Of a DNA stretch of 64,000 nucleotides, positions 19,836-29,177 are shown piece by piece. The DNA is taken from contig JACPUR010000035.1 of assembly GCA_016192135.1 (NCBI GenBank), positions 31,056 to 95,055 of the forward strand, given 5' to 3'. The notes below the pieces were generated by a model, which saw nothing but the letters and a program-made list of their open reading frames with translations, was not told where the DNA came from and made no database searches. The position numbers and the translations under genes are program-made. Position 1 is the stretch's first letter, and every line of letters begins with the position of its first letter. This stretch comes from Candidatus Tectomicrobia bacterium. Its GTDB lineage: Bacteria; UBA8248.

Positions 19836-20348
19836 TTGGCGAGGGTTTCGTTGATCCAGCCGGCCGGGGCGGAGGGGGCGGCCAAGCGGGTCATGGAGGG
19901 CCTGCAGAAGCAGTTCGGGGCGGTGATCGACCCGGTGAAGGCCCTGGCGCACAGGCCGGAGCTCCTGCGCGCCGTGCTGAGCCTCACCGCGGTGGCGGAC
20001 GGGCCGGGCGAGATCGATCCCGGCTTCAAGGAGGTGCTCAACGTGCGGGCATCTGTCCTGAACGGCTGCCACTTCTGCACTCAGATGCACTCGAACATGG
20101 CGCGCATGCACAAGGTGCCCGCCGCCAAGATCGAGGGTGCGAAGGAGGGCTCCGCGAGCGCCGCCTTCGACGAGAAGGAGAAAGCGGCGCTGCGGCTGTG
20201 CGAGGAGAGCACGAAGGACGTGAAGATCCCGGACGCCTCCTTCGAGGCCGTCAGGGCGCATTATTCGGAGGCGGCGGTGGTGGAGTTGCTGGGCGTGATC
20301 GCCGTCATCAACATGTGGAACCGCCTCATCGTCGGGCTGGGATTCTAG
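19836..20348 (+). CDS. AhpD-like / carboxymuconolactone decarboxylase family protein
   Basis: A 170-residue helical protein starting at TTG 19836, which has AAGGAG six bases upstream; no nearer ATG fits. The AhpD redox motif is intact: NGCHFCTQMHSNMAR with Cys78, Cys81 and His85. Likely a peroxidase-related or thiol-active enzyme in the cytoplasm. It is transcribed away from the CoA-transferase operon, and the shared 220-base gap should hold divergent promoters. Confidence 0.87.
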   Translation: MARVSLIQPAGAEGAAKRVMEGLQKQFGAVIDPVKALAHRPELLRAVLSLTAVADGPGEIDPGFKEVLNVRASVLNGCHFCTQMHSNMARMHKVPAAKIEGAKEGSASAAFDEKEKAALRLCEESTKDVKIPDASFEAVRAHYSEAAVVELLGVIAVINMWNRLIVGLGF

Positions 20349-20417
20349 GCCCGCCCGCGAGGGCGGCTTCGGGCGGCCGCGCCCTTTTCATGGGGCGGCG
20401 GCACCCTGGGTGGTGGA

Positions 20418-21746
20418 ATGTCGGATCGGCCGGACATTTCTTTTGGCCCGGAGACGGGCAAGGATAGCCTCCCCGCCGGAGGAAGGTGGAATTCGGGGCC
20501 CTGGGGCCGCCTCCGCTCCTCCCGGCTGGCCTCGGCGCTGGCGGTGGCTCTCGTCCTGGGGGCGGCCGCGGGCGGCTACCTGTGGTGGCGCCACCTCCAG
20601 ACCTACGAAGCCACCGACAACGCCTACGTCCACGTCACCGTCGTCCCGGTGAGCGCCCGCGTCTCCGGCATGATCCAGGAGGTGCTGGTCGAGGACAACC
20701 AGGCGGTCAACAAGGGGGACTTGATCGTCCGCCTGGACCCCGCCCTCTATCAAGTCGCGCTGGAGAGCGCCGAGGCCGAGGTGGCCATGGCGCGGGCCCG
20801 CTACGAATCGAGCCGGTTCAGCGCCGCTTACTCCTCCGGGCGCCTGGCCCCCCTGGTCACCGAGGCCCGGGCGCGGCTCGCGCGGGTGGTCCAGACCCTG
20901 CGGTCGGAGGAGTCCTTCCTCAAGCAGCGGGTGAACGAGTCCCTCGCCGCCGCCGCGAGCCTCGCCCGGATGCGGGACGAACTGGCCCGGAGGCAGAAGC
21001 TCCACCGCGAGAAGGTGATTTCGGACGACGTCCTGGAGCTGGCGTTGGCCTCCTTCCGCGTGGCCGACGCCCAGCACCGCGCCTCGATCGACGCCCAGCA
21101 CGTCCAGGAGCAGAAGGTGGCCGCCCTGAAGCAGCAGGAGAACGAGCTTCAGGCCTCCATCACCCTCGTGCAGAAAGAAGAGATCTCGATCCAGGGCAAG
21201 ACGGCCGATGCGGAATCCATCGAGGCCCAGCTGAAGCAGGCCGAGGCCAAGCTGCGCGAGGCGAGGCTGCGCCTCTCCTACACCGAGATACGGGCGCCCG
21301 AGGCCGGCTACGTCAACAAGAAGGCCGTCGAGGTGGGCACCAACGTCGAGGCCGGGCGCCCCCTGATGCTGATCGTCCCCCTGCACCGGGTGTACGTCCA
21401 GGCCAACTTCAAAGAAGTCCAGCTCGAGAACATCCGGGTCGGCCAGATCGCCGTCGTCCGGGCCGACGCCTATCCCAACCGGCGGTACCGCGGGCGGGTG
21501 GAGAGCATCTTCTCGGGCTCGGGCGATTACTTCTCCCTCCTCCCGGCCGAGAACGCCACCGGCAACTGGGTGAAGGTGACGAAGCGGATCCCGGTCAAGA
21601 TCGTGCTCGCCGACCCCCCCTCACCCCAGTTCCCGCTCCTCGTGGGCATGTCGGCCCAGGTGTCGGTGGACGTCCGCGACCAGAGCGGGACCCGCCTGCT
21701 CGCCTATCCCAGCAGGGTCCAGAAGACCACCCCCGGCAGGCAGTGA
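20418..21746 (+). CDS. HlyD/EmrA-type membrane fusion protein of an efflux pump
   Basis: A 442-residue periplasmic adaptor. One N-terminal membrane helix (about residues 36-56, LASALAVALVLGAAAGGYLWW) is followed by the biotinyl-like YEATDNAYVHVTVVPVSARVSG, a long coiled coil (about 110-290) and a beta-barrel domain (ANFKEVQLENIRVGQ). This is the EmrA arrangement: inner-membrane anchor linking an MFS pump to the outer membrane. It overlaps the next gene by GTGA, so the two subunits are translationally coupled. Confidence 0.93.
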   Translation: MSDRPDISFGPETGKDSLPAGGRWNSGPWGRLRSSRLASALAVALVLGAAAGGYLWWRHLQTYEATDNAYVHVTVVPVSARVSGMIQEVLVEDNQAVNKGDLIVRLDPALYQVALESAEAEVAMARARYESSRFSAAYSSGRLAPLVTEARARLARVVQTLRSEESFLKQRVNESLAAAASLARMRDELARRQKLHREKVISDDVLELALASFRVADAQHRASIDAQHVQEQKVAALKQQENELQASITLVQKEEISIQGKTADAESIEAQLKQAEAKLREARLRLSYTEIRAPEAGYVNKKAVEVGTNVEAGRPLMLIVPLHRVYVQANFKEVQLENIRVGQIAVVRADAYPNRRYRGRVESIFSGSGDYFSLLPAENATGNWVKVTKRIPVKIVLADPPSPQFPLLVGMSAQVSVDVRDQSGTRLLAYPSRVQKTTPGRQ

Positions 21747-23341
21747 GCGCGCAGGAGAGGCCCGTCCAGCCGGCGGCGGACGAGGTCCCGGAAACTAGCG
21801 CCGCCGCCCGCGCCTTGATCACGCTCGCCGTCATCAGCGGGGCGTTCATCTCGGTCATGGACGTGAGCGTGGTGAACGTCTCCCTCCCCCACATGCGCGG
21901 GGCCTTCGGCGCCGATCTCTCCTCCATCACCTGGGTGGCGACGAGCTACAGCATCGCCCAGATCATCATGATCACGATGTCGGGCTGGTGGAGCACCCTG
22001 CTCGGCCGGAAGCGCTTCTTCCTCGCCTCCTACGTTCTGTTCACCTTGGGCTCCATCCTGGCGGGCATCTCCAGCTCCTTCACGGAGATGATCGTCTACC
22101 GCGCGATCCAGGGGGTGGGCGGCGGGCCTCTCATCCCCATCGCCCAGGCCATCATGCGGGAGACGTACCCGCCCCGGTACCAGGGCATGGCCATGGCCGT
22201 CTTCGGCATGGGCGTGGTCGTCGCCCCCGCGATCGGGCCGGTGCTTGGCGGCTGGCTCACGGATACGTACGGGTGGCCGTGGGTCTTCTACATCAACGTG
22301 CCCTTCAGCCTGGGCGGGATGGTGCTCGTCCACCTGTTCGTGCACGATCCCCCCTACCTCAAGCGGGGCATCAAGCGGGTGGACTGGGGTGGGATCGCCT
22401 TCCTGGCCATCGGGCTGATCGGCCTTCAGGTGGTGCTGGAGCGCGGCCAGGAAGAGAACTGGTTCGAGTCGAACCTCATCGTGTGGTGGTCCGCCGCGAC
22501 CGTGGTGGCGGTGGCGGTGCTGGTCGTCTGGGAGCTGCGCGTCCCGGAGCCCATCGTGGACATCCGGATCATGCGGAACGTCCCGCTGACCGTGGGCTCG
22601 GTCATCATCCTGGTCTTCGGGGTCGCTCTGTTCGGCTCGACCTTCGTGCTCCCGCAGTTCCTGCAGCACCTTCTCCATTACACCGCCTACGACGCGGGAA
22701 TGGTGCTCCTGCCGCGGGGGATCGCCCTGTTCATCATTCTGCCTATCGTCGGAAGGCTGTTCAACGTGCTGGACCTGCGCCTGCTCCTCACCTTCGGCAC
22801 CGCTTCCATCCTGTACGCCTTTTACCTGATTTCCCATTTGTCCCTGGACGCCGACTTCTGGAGCCTGGTGATGCCGCTCATCTTCATGGGGCTCGGGATG
22901 CCGTGCATGTTCGTGACGCTGGCCACCGTCACGCTGGGCTGTGTGCGGGCCGCGGAGGCGACGGCCGCCTCCGCGGTCTTCAACCTGTTCCGGCGTGTCG
23001 GGGGGAACATCGGCTTCGCGCTGATCGCCACCCTGGTGGACCGCCGGAGCGCGGTCCACCGGACGGGGCTGGTGGGGTACCTGAACGAGTTCAACGCGCC
23101 GTTCCTGGACTACCACGAGAAGGTCGTGAACGTCCTGACGAGCCAGCGGATAGACCCGGCGACGGCCCAGGCGAAGGCCTATGCCATCATGGACAACATG
23201 GTGAACCGCCAGGCCGCCATGGGGGCCTACAACGACGCCGCCTGGTTCATGATGATCCTGTTCACCTGCGTCCTGCCGCTCATCTGGCTGCTGCCGGGAA
23301 GGCTGGGAGCGCGGCCCGAGGGGGCCGGCGGAGGAGGTTAG
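21743..23341 (+). CDS. EmrB/QacA-type 14-helix MFS drug efflux transporter
   Basis: A 532-residue transporter from GTG 21743, overlapping the adaptor stop. The N terminus has the antiporter pattern ISVMDVSVVNVSLPHMRGAF and motif A-like LGRKRFFLASY. Motif C is VVVAPAIGPVLGGWLTD. Around fourteen hydrophobic helices are present. With the upstream HlyD protein it should form a proton-driven tripartite efflux system; no outer membrane TolC gene is in the window. The stop overlaps the convergent ferredoxin stop. Confidence 0.93.
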   Translation: MSAQERPVQPAADEVPETSAAARALITLAVISGAFISVMDVSVVNVSLPHMRGAFGADLSSITWVATSYSIAQIIMITMSGWWSTLLGRKRFFLASYVLFTLGSILAGISSSFTEMIVYRAIQGVGGGPLIPIAQAIMRETYPPRYQGMAMAVFGMGVVVAPAIGPVLGGWLTDTYGWPWVFYINVPFSLGGMVLVHLFVHDPPYLKRGIKRVDWGGIAFLAIGLIGLQVVLERGQEENWFESNLIVWWSAATVVAVAVLVVWELRVPEPIVDIRIMRNVPLTVGSVIILVFGVALFGSTFVLPQFLQHLLHYTAYDAGMVLLPRGIALFIILPIVGRLFNVLDLRLLLTFGTASILYAFYLISHLSLDADFWSLVMPLIFMGLGMPCMFVTLATVTLGCVRAAEATAASAVFNLFRRVGGNIGFALIATLVDRRSAVHRTGLVGYLNEFNAPFLDYHEKVVNVLTSQRIDPATAQAKAYAIMDNMVNRQAAMGAYNDAAWFMMILFTCVLPLIWLLPGRLGARPEGAGGGG

Positions 23342-23661
23342 GCCCCCGGCAGGCGAAGGCGAAGCCGCTCGACGGGCCGGCCGCCCTTGAGGTGCTCCTC
23401 CACGATCTCCGGCACGTCGGCTGGCTTTACGCCCTGGTACCAGACCCCCTCGGGATAGACGACAATGGTGGGCCCTAGCGTGCAGGGGCCCAGGCAGGTC
23501 GCCCCCGCCAGGGCCGTATGTTCCCCCAGGCCGTTGCTCTCGATGGCCTCGGTGAGGGCCTGGGCGATGTCGATGCTCCCCTTGGACTGGCAGCATCCCT
23601 TCGGGTGGTTCGGGGGCCGCTGGTTGATGCAGACGAAGATGTGCCGCTTGATGTGATCCAC
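23338..23661 (-). CDS. Thioredoxin-like [2Fe-2S] ferredoxin
   Basis: A 107-residue protein with the fold and cysteine pattern of NuoE-like or Shethna-type ferredoxins: HIFVCINQRP, then KGCCQSKGS, and CLGPCTLGPTIVVYPEG. Four cysteines for a 2Fe-2S cluster are available. Possible electron carrier for the redox enzymes of the window, but the partner is unknown. It is convergent with the MFS gene, the two stops sharing TTAG, and divergent from the M16 gene. Confidence 0.88.
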   Translation of the reverse strand: MDHIKRHIFVCINQRPPNHPKGCCQSKGSIDIAQALTEAIESNGLGEHTALAGATCLGPCTLGPTIVVYPEGVWYQGVKPADVPEIVEEHLKGGRPVERLRLRLPGA

Positions 23662-23830
23662 GCAAAGCTCCTGAAAATAGGGCTTTTAGGCAGGTCCAGG
23701 AGAGGCCCTGCCGCCAATCCCGGTGACTGGGACGCAGAGAAATGATACCCTCGGAGGGTGCGAAGTCAAGGCTTCCGGCCCGGGCTTCGCAGCCGCGGAT
23801 AACCAGGTTCCCGCATGAGCTTTCCCTCCT

Positions 23831-26575
23831 GTGACGCATAGAACGCACACCGCCCCGCTGGCCGGGCACAAGATCGAGAGTCTCTTCTCCCGCCTCCGCC
23901 TCATCCGGCTGAGGGGAGGGCCGCTCGTCCTCCTGCTGCCCGACCCGGAGGCCCCCGCCGTGGCCGTGCAGGCGTGGCTCCCCGCGGGGAGCCTGACCGA
24001 GGCGCCGGGGCGGGGGGGCCTCGCTCATTTCCTTGAGCACATGATCTTCAAGGGTTCGCGCCGCCTGGCCCTGGGCGAGCTGGCCGCGCGCACCGAGGCG
24101 GCGGGCGGCGACATCAACGCCTACACCCTGAACGAGGCCACCTACTACCACCTCTCCTGCCGGCCGGCCGGAACCGAGGACTGCCTGGACGCGCTGATCG
24201 AGTCGTTGTGGTGGCCCCGGTTCGATCAGGCCGAGGTCGTCCGCGAGCGCGGCGTGATCCTCGAGGAGATCCGGCGCTCGGAGGACCAGCCCGAGCAGCG
24301 CCTCCAGCAGGAGCTCTACCGGCAGGCCTACGGCGGCGACCATCCCTTCGGCCGCCCCATCCTGGGCACCCGCCGCTCGGTGAGCCGCCTGGACCGGGCC
24401 GCCCTGCGGCGCTACCACCGCCTCTGCTACCACCCCGCCCGCACCGTCTTCGTCCTGGCCGGGCCCATCCCGGAAAAGCCGGCCCTCCGCCTCATCCAGC
24501 GCCGCCTGGCCGAGCTGGACGGGATGTGGGGAGCCGTTCCGGCGTCTTTCCGGGGGAACGGGTTCCGCTCCATCCCGCCTCCCCTGCGGCGGGGGGTGCG
24601 CGCCTTCTCCCTGCGGGGCATGGCCAGCCTGGCCTACCTGGAGCTGGCCTTCGGCGTCCCCGCCTTCACCCATCCGGACGCCCCTGCGCTGGAGATCCTC
24701 GCCATGCTCCTGGGCTCGGGGGACAGCTCCCGCCTCTACAAGCGCCTCTGCGTCGAGGGGCGCATCATGCACGACGTCTCGAGCGACATCTTTCTTTCGC
24801 CGGGCCCGGGCCTGCTGTTCCTGGGCGGGGTGGCGGAGCCGCGCGGCGCGGCGCCGGCGGCGGAGGAGATTCTCCGGACGACAGCCGATCTGCTCGGCGC
24901 CCATCCCCCCACCGACGAGGAGCTGGAGCGCGTCCGCACTCTTTTCTGGACCGACCTAGAGTTCCGCCGCGAGAGCACCTCCGGGCGCGCCCGCCTCGCG
25001 GGCTATTTCCAGCTGATGGCGGGCGACGCCCGCTTCGCCGAGCGCTACCTCGGCCGCCTGCTGGGCGTGTCGCGGGAGGAGATTCTCTCCGCCGCCGGGC
25101 GGTGGCTCACGCCCGAGGGCCTCACCGCCGGGGTCTTCTTCCCCGAGCGGCTGAACGGGAGTGGAGAGCCCCGGCCCTTCCAGGCCGCGATCCGCCGGGG
25201 GCTGGCCTCCATTTCGCAAAAGGAAGAGAAGGAGCTCCCCTCCCTCGGCCGCAAGGCCCTGCCGCTCAAGCTCCCGCTGGAGCAGCCCGTCCCGCCGCCC
25301 GTTCCGCGCCGCGCCCTCCGCCCGGGCGGAAGCCGCGCCCCGCTCGAGTTCACCCTCCACCGGGGGGCGCGGCTCCTCGTCCTGCCGGGGGGGGAGGCGC
25401 GCGTCTTCGCGCTGCGCGCGGCCTTCCTGGGGGGGCAGCGGCTCGAAGGGGCGGAGCGGGCGGGGTGGCATTCCCTCATGGCCGACGTCGCGCCCATGGC
25501 CACCCGGAGCCTGTCGTCGGAGGAGATGGCGCGGCGGGCGGATAACCTGGGGGCCTCCATCGGCGGGAACGGGGGCCGGAACAGCTTCGGACTCTTCGCC
25601 TCGGGGTTATCGAGCCTCGTTGAAGAGATCTCCGACCTCTTCTGCCAGATCCTCTGCGAGCCCGCCTTCGAGGAGAAGGACGCGGCCCTCGCGCGGCGCG
25701 AGGCCGACGCGGCCCGGCGCGGCGACCTTGACGACCTCTCCCAGCGGTCCCGCCAGCACGCCTTGGGGCTCCTGTACGGGGCCCACCCTTTCGGCCGCCA
25801 CCCGCTGGGGAGCCGGCTCTCCCTCGCCCGGGCCTTGGGGCCGCGCCTCCGAAGGGAATGGAGCCACTGGGCGCTGCCGGAGAACATCGTGCTGGCTGCG
25901 GCGGGGGATGTGGACCCCGGCGGCCTCGCCCGGTCGCTGGCCCGCCGCCTGAAAAAGGGCTGGAGACGGATGCCGGCCTGGCGGCCCTTCCTGCCTCCCG
26001 CGCCGCCCCAGCCGCCTCCGCGGCCACGCCTGCGGCGCATCCGGGTGGACGGGGCCTCCCAAGCCCACATCCAGATGGCCTTCCTGGGCGCGAGCCTGGG
26101 GTCCCGCCGGCGCTTCGCGCTCTCGGCGGTGGCGGCGGCGCTCGGGAGCCAGAGCGGCGGGCTGTTTTGGGAGCTGCGCGAGCGGCGGGGCTTGGCCTAC
26201 GAGTCGAACGTCTCCTGCGAGGAGGCGATGGACCGGGGGCCGTTCATGCTCTTCGCCGCCACCGCGCCCGGCGCGGAGGCGGAGGCCGTGCGCATCATGC
26301 GGGCCGAGGTGGCCCGGGTCCGCGAGAAGGGCCTCGGCCGCGAGGAGCTGGAGCGGGCCAAGGCCTTCCTGGTGGGCGAGCTCCTGCGGGGCCGCCAGCG
26401 GGCGGGGATGCGCGCCTCCGAGCTGGCCTACGGCGCGCTCTACGGGATGGGGGCGGAGGGCATGGAGCGCGTCCAGCGCGAGTTCGAATCCGTGGACTTG
26501 GCCTCCGCGCGCAGCGCGGCCCGCGATTTCCTCGATCCGTCTGGGGAGTGCCTCGTGATCCTCGGGCCGCGCTAG
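23831..26575 (+). CDS. M16 family zinc peptidase, two halves fused in one chain
   Basis: A 914-residue protein from GTG 23831. The first half is an active M16 domain with inverted zinc motif HFLEH (His66, Glu69, His70) and distal ligand Glu146, the expected 76 residues later. It also has NAYTLNEATYYH. The second half (from about residue 500) repeats the fold but lacks HxxEH, and has the substrate-binding LRERRGLAYESN. This is the active/inactive pair of pitrilysin- or PqqL-like enzymes. No clear signal peptide is visible, so location is uncertain. Confidence 0.9.
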   Translation: MTHRTHTAPLAGHKIESLFSRLRLIRLRGGPLVLLLPDPEAPAVAVQAWLPAGSLTEAPGRGGLAHFLEHMIFKGSRRLALGELAARTEAAGGDINAYTLNEATYYHLSCRPAGTEDCLDALIESLWWPRFDQAEVVRERGVILEEIRRSEDQPEQRLQQELYRQAYGGDHPFGRPILGTRRSVSRLDRAALRRYHRLCYHPARTVFVLAGPIPEKPALRLIQRRLAELDGMWGAVPASFRGNGFRSIPPPLRRGVRAFSLRGMASLAYLELAFGVPAFTHPDAPALEILAMLLGSGDSSRLYKRLCVEGRIMHDVSSDIFLSPGPGLLFLGGVAEPRGAAPAAEEILRTTADLLGAHPPTDEELERVRTLFWTDLEFRRESTSGRARLAGYFQLMAGDARFAERYLGRLLGVSREEILSAAGRWLTPEGLTAGVFFPERLNGSGEPRPFQAAIRRGLASISQKEEKELPSLGRKALPLKLPLEQPVPPPVPRRALRPGGSRAPLEFTLHRGARLLVLPGGEARVFALRAAFLGGQRLEGAERAGWHSLMADVAPMATRSLSSEEMARRADNLGASIGGNGGRNSFGLFASGLSSLVEEISDLFCQILCEPAFEEKDAALARREADAARRGDLDDLSQRSRQHALGLLYGAHPFGRHPLGSRLSLARALGPRLRREWSHWALPENIVLAAAGDVDPGGLARSLARRLKKGWRRMPAWRPFLPPAPPQPPPRPRLRRIRVDGASQAHIQMAFLGASLGSRRRFALSAVAAALGSQSGGLFWELRERRGLAYESNVSCEEAMDRGPFMLFAATAPGAEAEAVRIMRAEVARVREKGLGREELERAKAFLVGELLRGRQRAGMRASELAYGALYGMGAEGMERVQREFESVDLASARSAARDFLDPSGECLVILGPR

Positions 26576-26578
26576 CGC

Positions 26579-27223
26579 TCACTGCCGGGCGCGCTGGACC
26601 TCGTTCAGGCGCTCCTGCAGCCGCCGCAGGCGGGCCCGCAGCCGCTCCATCTCCCGGATCAGCGATTCCTCCTCCAGCGAGGCTTGGAGGGCGCGGGAGA
26701 GGCCCTCACGCTCGGCGGCGAGGCGCTGGCGGGCGGCGGGATCTGTATCCTGGCCGAGAATCCGGTCGATCTCCGCCATCCGGGCCCGGATCTGCTCCGG
26801 CGCCTGGGGGATGCGAGGCAGGAGCGCGATCCGCCGGCTCTCGGAAGTGCGGGCCGGCTGGGGGGAGCGGCCGATATCTTCCTCCCGGTAGGTGGGGCGA
26901 GCCGAGGGAAGACGGTCCGGCGGGCGCGGCTCGGGAGCGCGGACGGCCGGGGCCGCCGGCTTGGCGGGCGGGGCCTCCTTCTGCTTCTCCATCTCCTCCC
27001 AGCCCTCGCGCTGGTCCTTGGCGATCCGGTGGATGGTGGAGGTCACGGCGGTCTTGGTGGCGTCGTAGGCGCTCGAGACGCCCTGCACGGTGCGGTCCCA
27101 GACGGACGAGGCGGCGGATTTCTCCCCGGAAGAGGCGCATCCGCTCAGCGCGAGGGCGAGCGCGATTGAGAAGGCGGCGGGCGCGGCGCCGCCCGGCCGG
27201 TTCGGCGTTTCAAGGTTCCGCAT
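26579..27223 (-). CDS. Predicted coiled-coil lipoprotein, function unknown
   Basis: A 214-residue protein with lipobox ALALALSGC. After the Cys comes an amphipathic segment (VWDRTVQGVSSAYDATKTA), a proline-rich linker (about residues 80-125) and a C-terminal charged coiled coil (about 140-214) rich in Arg, Glu and Leu. Likely anchored to a membrane. Not recognised beyond this. It converges with the M16 gene with a three-base gap, and lies 44 bases after HflX, possibly co-transcribed. Confidence 0.75.
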   Translation of the reverse strand: MRNLETPNRPGGAAPAAFSIALALALSGCASSGEKSAASSVWDRTVQGVSSAYDATKTAVTSTIHRIAKDQREGWEEMEKQKEAPPAKPAAPAVRAPEPRPPDRLPSARPTYREEDIGRSPQPARTSESRRIALLPRIPQAPEQIRARMAEIDRILGQDTDPAARQRLAAEREGLSRALQASLEEESLIREMERLRARLRRLQERLNEVQRARQ

Positions 27224-27267
27224 GGCGCATCCCTCGGGCGGAGGGAGGGGAAGACGGGGCCGGAGGA

Positions 27268-28992
27268 CTAGATGGCGGTGCCCTCGAGGGCGGGGGCTTC
27301 GGGCTCGCGCTGCTCCCAGAGCTGCTCGCCAGCCTCCTCGATCAGGGGGATGAGGCTCCGGGCGTCCAGGCCGCTGACGGCGATCCCGCCGTAGCGGCGG
27401 CAGAAGTTCCCGAGGAGCACCGGGTCGGCCCGATCCATCTTGTTGAAGACTCTCAGCGTGGGCGTGCGCTCCAGGCCAAGCTCCCCCAGCAGCCGCTCGA
27501 CCGCCTCCAGGTTCTCCTCGCAGTTAGGAGAGGAGGCGTCCACGACGTGGAGCAGCAGGTCCGCGTCGTTCAGCTCGTCCAGGGTGGAGCGGAAGGCCCC
27601 GACGAGCTCCTTGGGCAGATCGTGGATGAAGCCGACCGTGTCGGTGATGATCACCTCCTGGTCCCGCGGGAGGCGGAGGCGCCGGCTGGAGGTGTCCAGG
27701 GTGGCGAAGAGCTGGTCGGCCACGAGCACCTGGCTCTCCGTCAGGGCGTTGAGGAGCGTGGATTTGCCCGCGTTGGTGTAGCCCACCAGCGAGAGGACGG
27801 GCACCGCCCGGCGCTGGCGCAGGGTCCGGCCCTGGGAGCGTTTCCGCTGGAGGTTCTCCAATTCCCGCTCCAGCCGGCGGATGCGCTCGAAGGCGCGGCG
27901 GCGGTGGATCTCGAGCTTCGTCTCGCCCGGGCCCCGGCCCCCGATGCCGCCGGTGAGCCGGCTCATGGCCGTGTGCTGGGCCGAGAGGCGGGGGAGCATG
28001 TAACGGAGCTGGGCCAGCTCGACCTGGAGCTTGCCGGTACGGCTCGTGGCCCGCTGGGCGAAGATGTCGAGGATGATCTGGGTACGGTCGAGGATCTTGA
28101 GGTCGGTGAATTCGGCGAGGCTGCGCACCTGGGCCGGGTGAAGCTCTTGGGAGAACACCAGCGCCTCGGCCCCGACCTGCATGGAGCGCATGAGGATGTC
28201 GGCCAGCCGCCCCCGGCCGATGACGAAGCGCGGGTCCACCTCCTTGCGCCGCTGGACCACCCGTCCGCAGGGGATGAGCCCCGCGCCGTCCAGCAGGACC
28301 TCCAACTCGTCCAGCTCGGCCTGGGCCGGACGGCTCCGCTTGCTGCCTGTATCCACGTGAATGAGGAGCGCGCGCTCGCCCTTTCGCTGGGCGGCGGGGG
28401 AATCCTGGGTGCGGGCGAACTCCTCCTCCAGCGAGTCCACGAGGTGGGCCACGTCCAGCCGGAGCCACTCCAGGCTCGGGAAGGTGCGGATCTCCCAGGG
28501 CGGGGTCCGGCCGGCGCCGTTGGGAACGTCCGCGCCGCCGTCCCCCTCCTCGGGGAGGGGCCGGGGGAGCAGGTGAGCCACGTGCACCCGGCCCGCCGCG
28601 CCCTCATCGGCGACCTCGATGGCCGCCATGACGTCCAGCCGCAGCAGGGCCATGTCGGTCAGGTCTTCCTGGGAGAGGGAGGAGGCGTCCAGGTGGGTGT
28701 GGATGCAGCGCAGGCCCCTGAGGCGGGCCGTGCCGGCGCGGGCGCGGCCGAGCTCGGGAATCTCGATCCCCTTGGCCTCCCCGACGATGACGTGGCGCAC
28801 GCCGCCCTGCCGGTCCACCAGGAGCGCGAGCTGGCGGGATATCTCATGGGAGAGGAGAGCGATCTCCCGTCCGAGTTCGAGATGAATCAGCTGATGGGGC
28901 GGCACCCGGCGCCGGTAGAGGCGCTCGAGCGCCCGGGTCTGATGGGTCTTGAGGCCGGTGAGCTTGCCGTGGAGCTTGGCGATAGCGCGCAT
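27268..28992 (-). CDS. hflX: Ribosome-associated GTPase HflX
   Basis: About 574 residues from ATG 28992; the frame is open to 29067, and the ribosome site AGGAG abuts this ATG, so the start is uncertain. The HflX domain has GRGRLADILMRS and GGIGGRGPGETKLE. The G domain has G1 VGYTNAGKSTLLN, G2 ATLDTSSR, G3 DTVGFIHDLP and G4 NKMD. The roughly 170-residue N-terminal extension matches the long HflX form. It binds 50S and rescues stalled or stressed ribosomes. Divergent from mgtE. Confidence 0.93.
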   Translation of the reverse strand: MRAIAKLHGKLTGLKTHQTRALERLYRRRVPPHQLIHLELGREIALLSHEISRQLALLVDRQGGVRHVIVGEAKGIEIPELGRARAGTARLRGLRCIHTHLDASSLSQEDLTDMALLRLDVMAAIEVADEGAAGRVHVAHLLPRPLPEEGDGGADVPNGAGRTPPWEIRTFPSLEWLRLDVAHLVDSLEEEFARTQDSPAAQRKGERALLIHVDTGSKRSRPAQAELDELEVLLDGAGLIPCGRVVQRRKEVDPRFVIGRGRLADILMRSMQVGAEALVFSQELHPAQVRSLAEFTDLKILDRTQIILDIFAQRATSRTGKLQVELAQLRYMLPRLSAQHTAMSRLTGGIGGRGPGETKLEIHRRRAFERIRRLERELENLQRKRSQGRTLRQRRAVPVLSLVGYTNAGKSTLLNALTESQVLVADQLFATLDTSSRRLRLPRDQEVIITDTVGFIHDLPKELVGAFRSTLDELNDADLLLHVVDASSPNCEENLEAVERLLGELGLERTPTLRVFNKMDRADPVLLGNFCRRYGGIAVSGLDARSLIPLIEEAGEQLWEQREPEAPALEGTAI

Positions 28993-29177
28993 CTCCTGCG
29001 AATCCGTGAAAACGGATGAGCCACATCCATATATTAAGTCCGCCGGACCCGCGGCGCAAGCTTTCATTTCGCCCGCATGCGGGCCAATATCAAAAGTTTG
29101 ACAGCCTCGCCGGGGTTCACCTAGACTGCCACGCCCCCTCGCCCCGGGGAGCGCCGGATCCGGCGGAGGAAGACCCG

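Noticed and set aside
28993..29177. Mg2+-sensing M-box riboswitch upstream of mgtE
   Set aside because: I could not find the conserved helices or motif in the 185-base gap.
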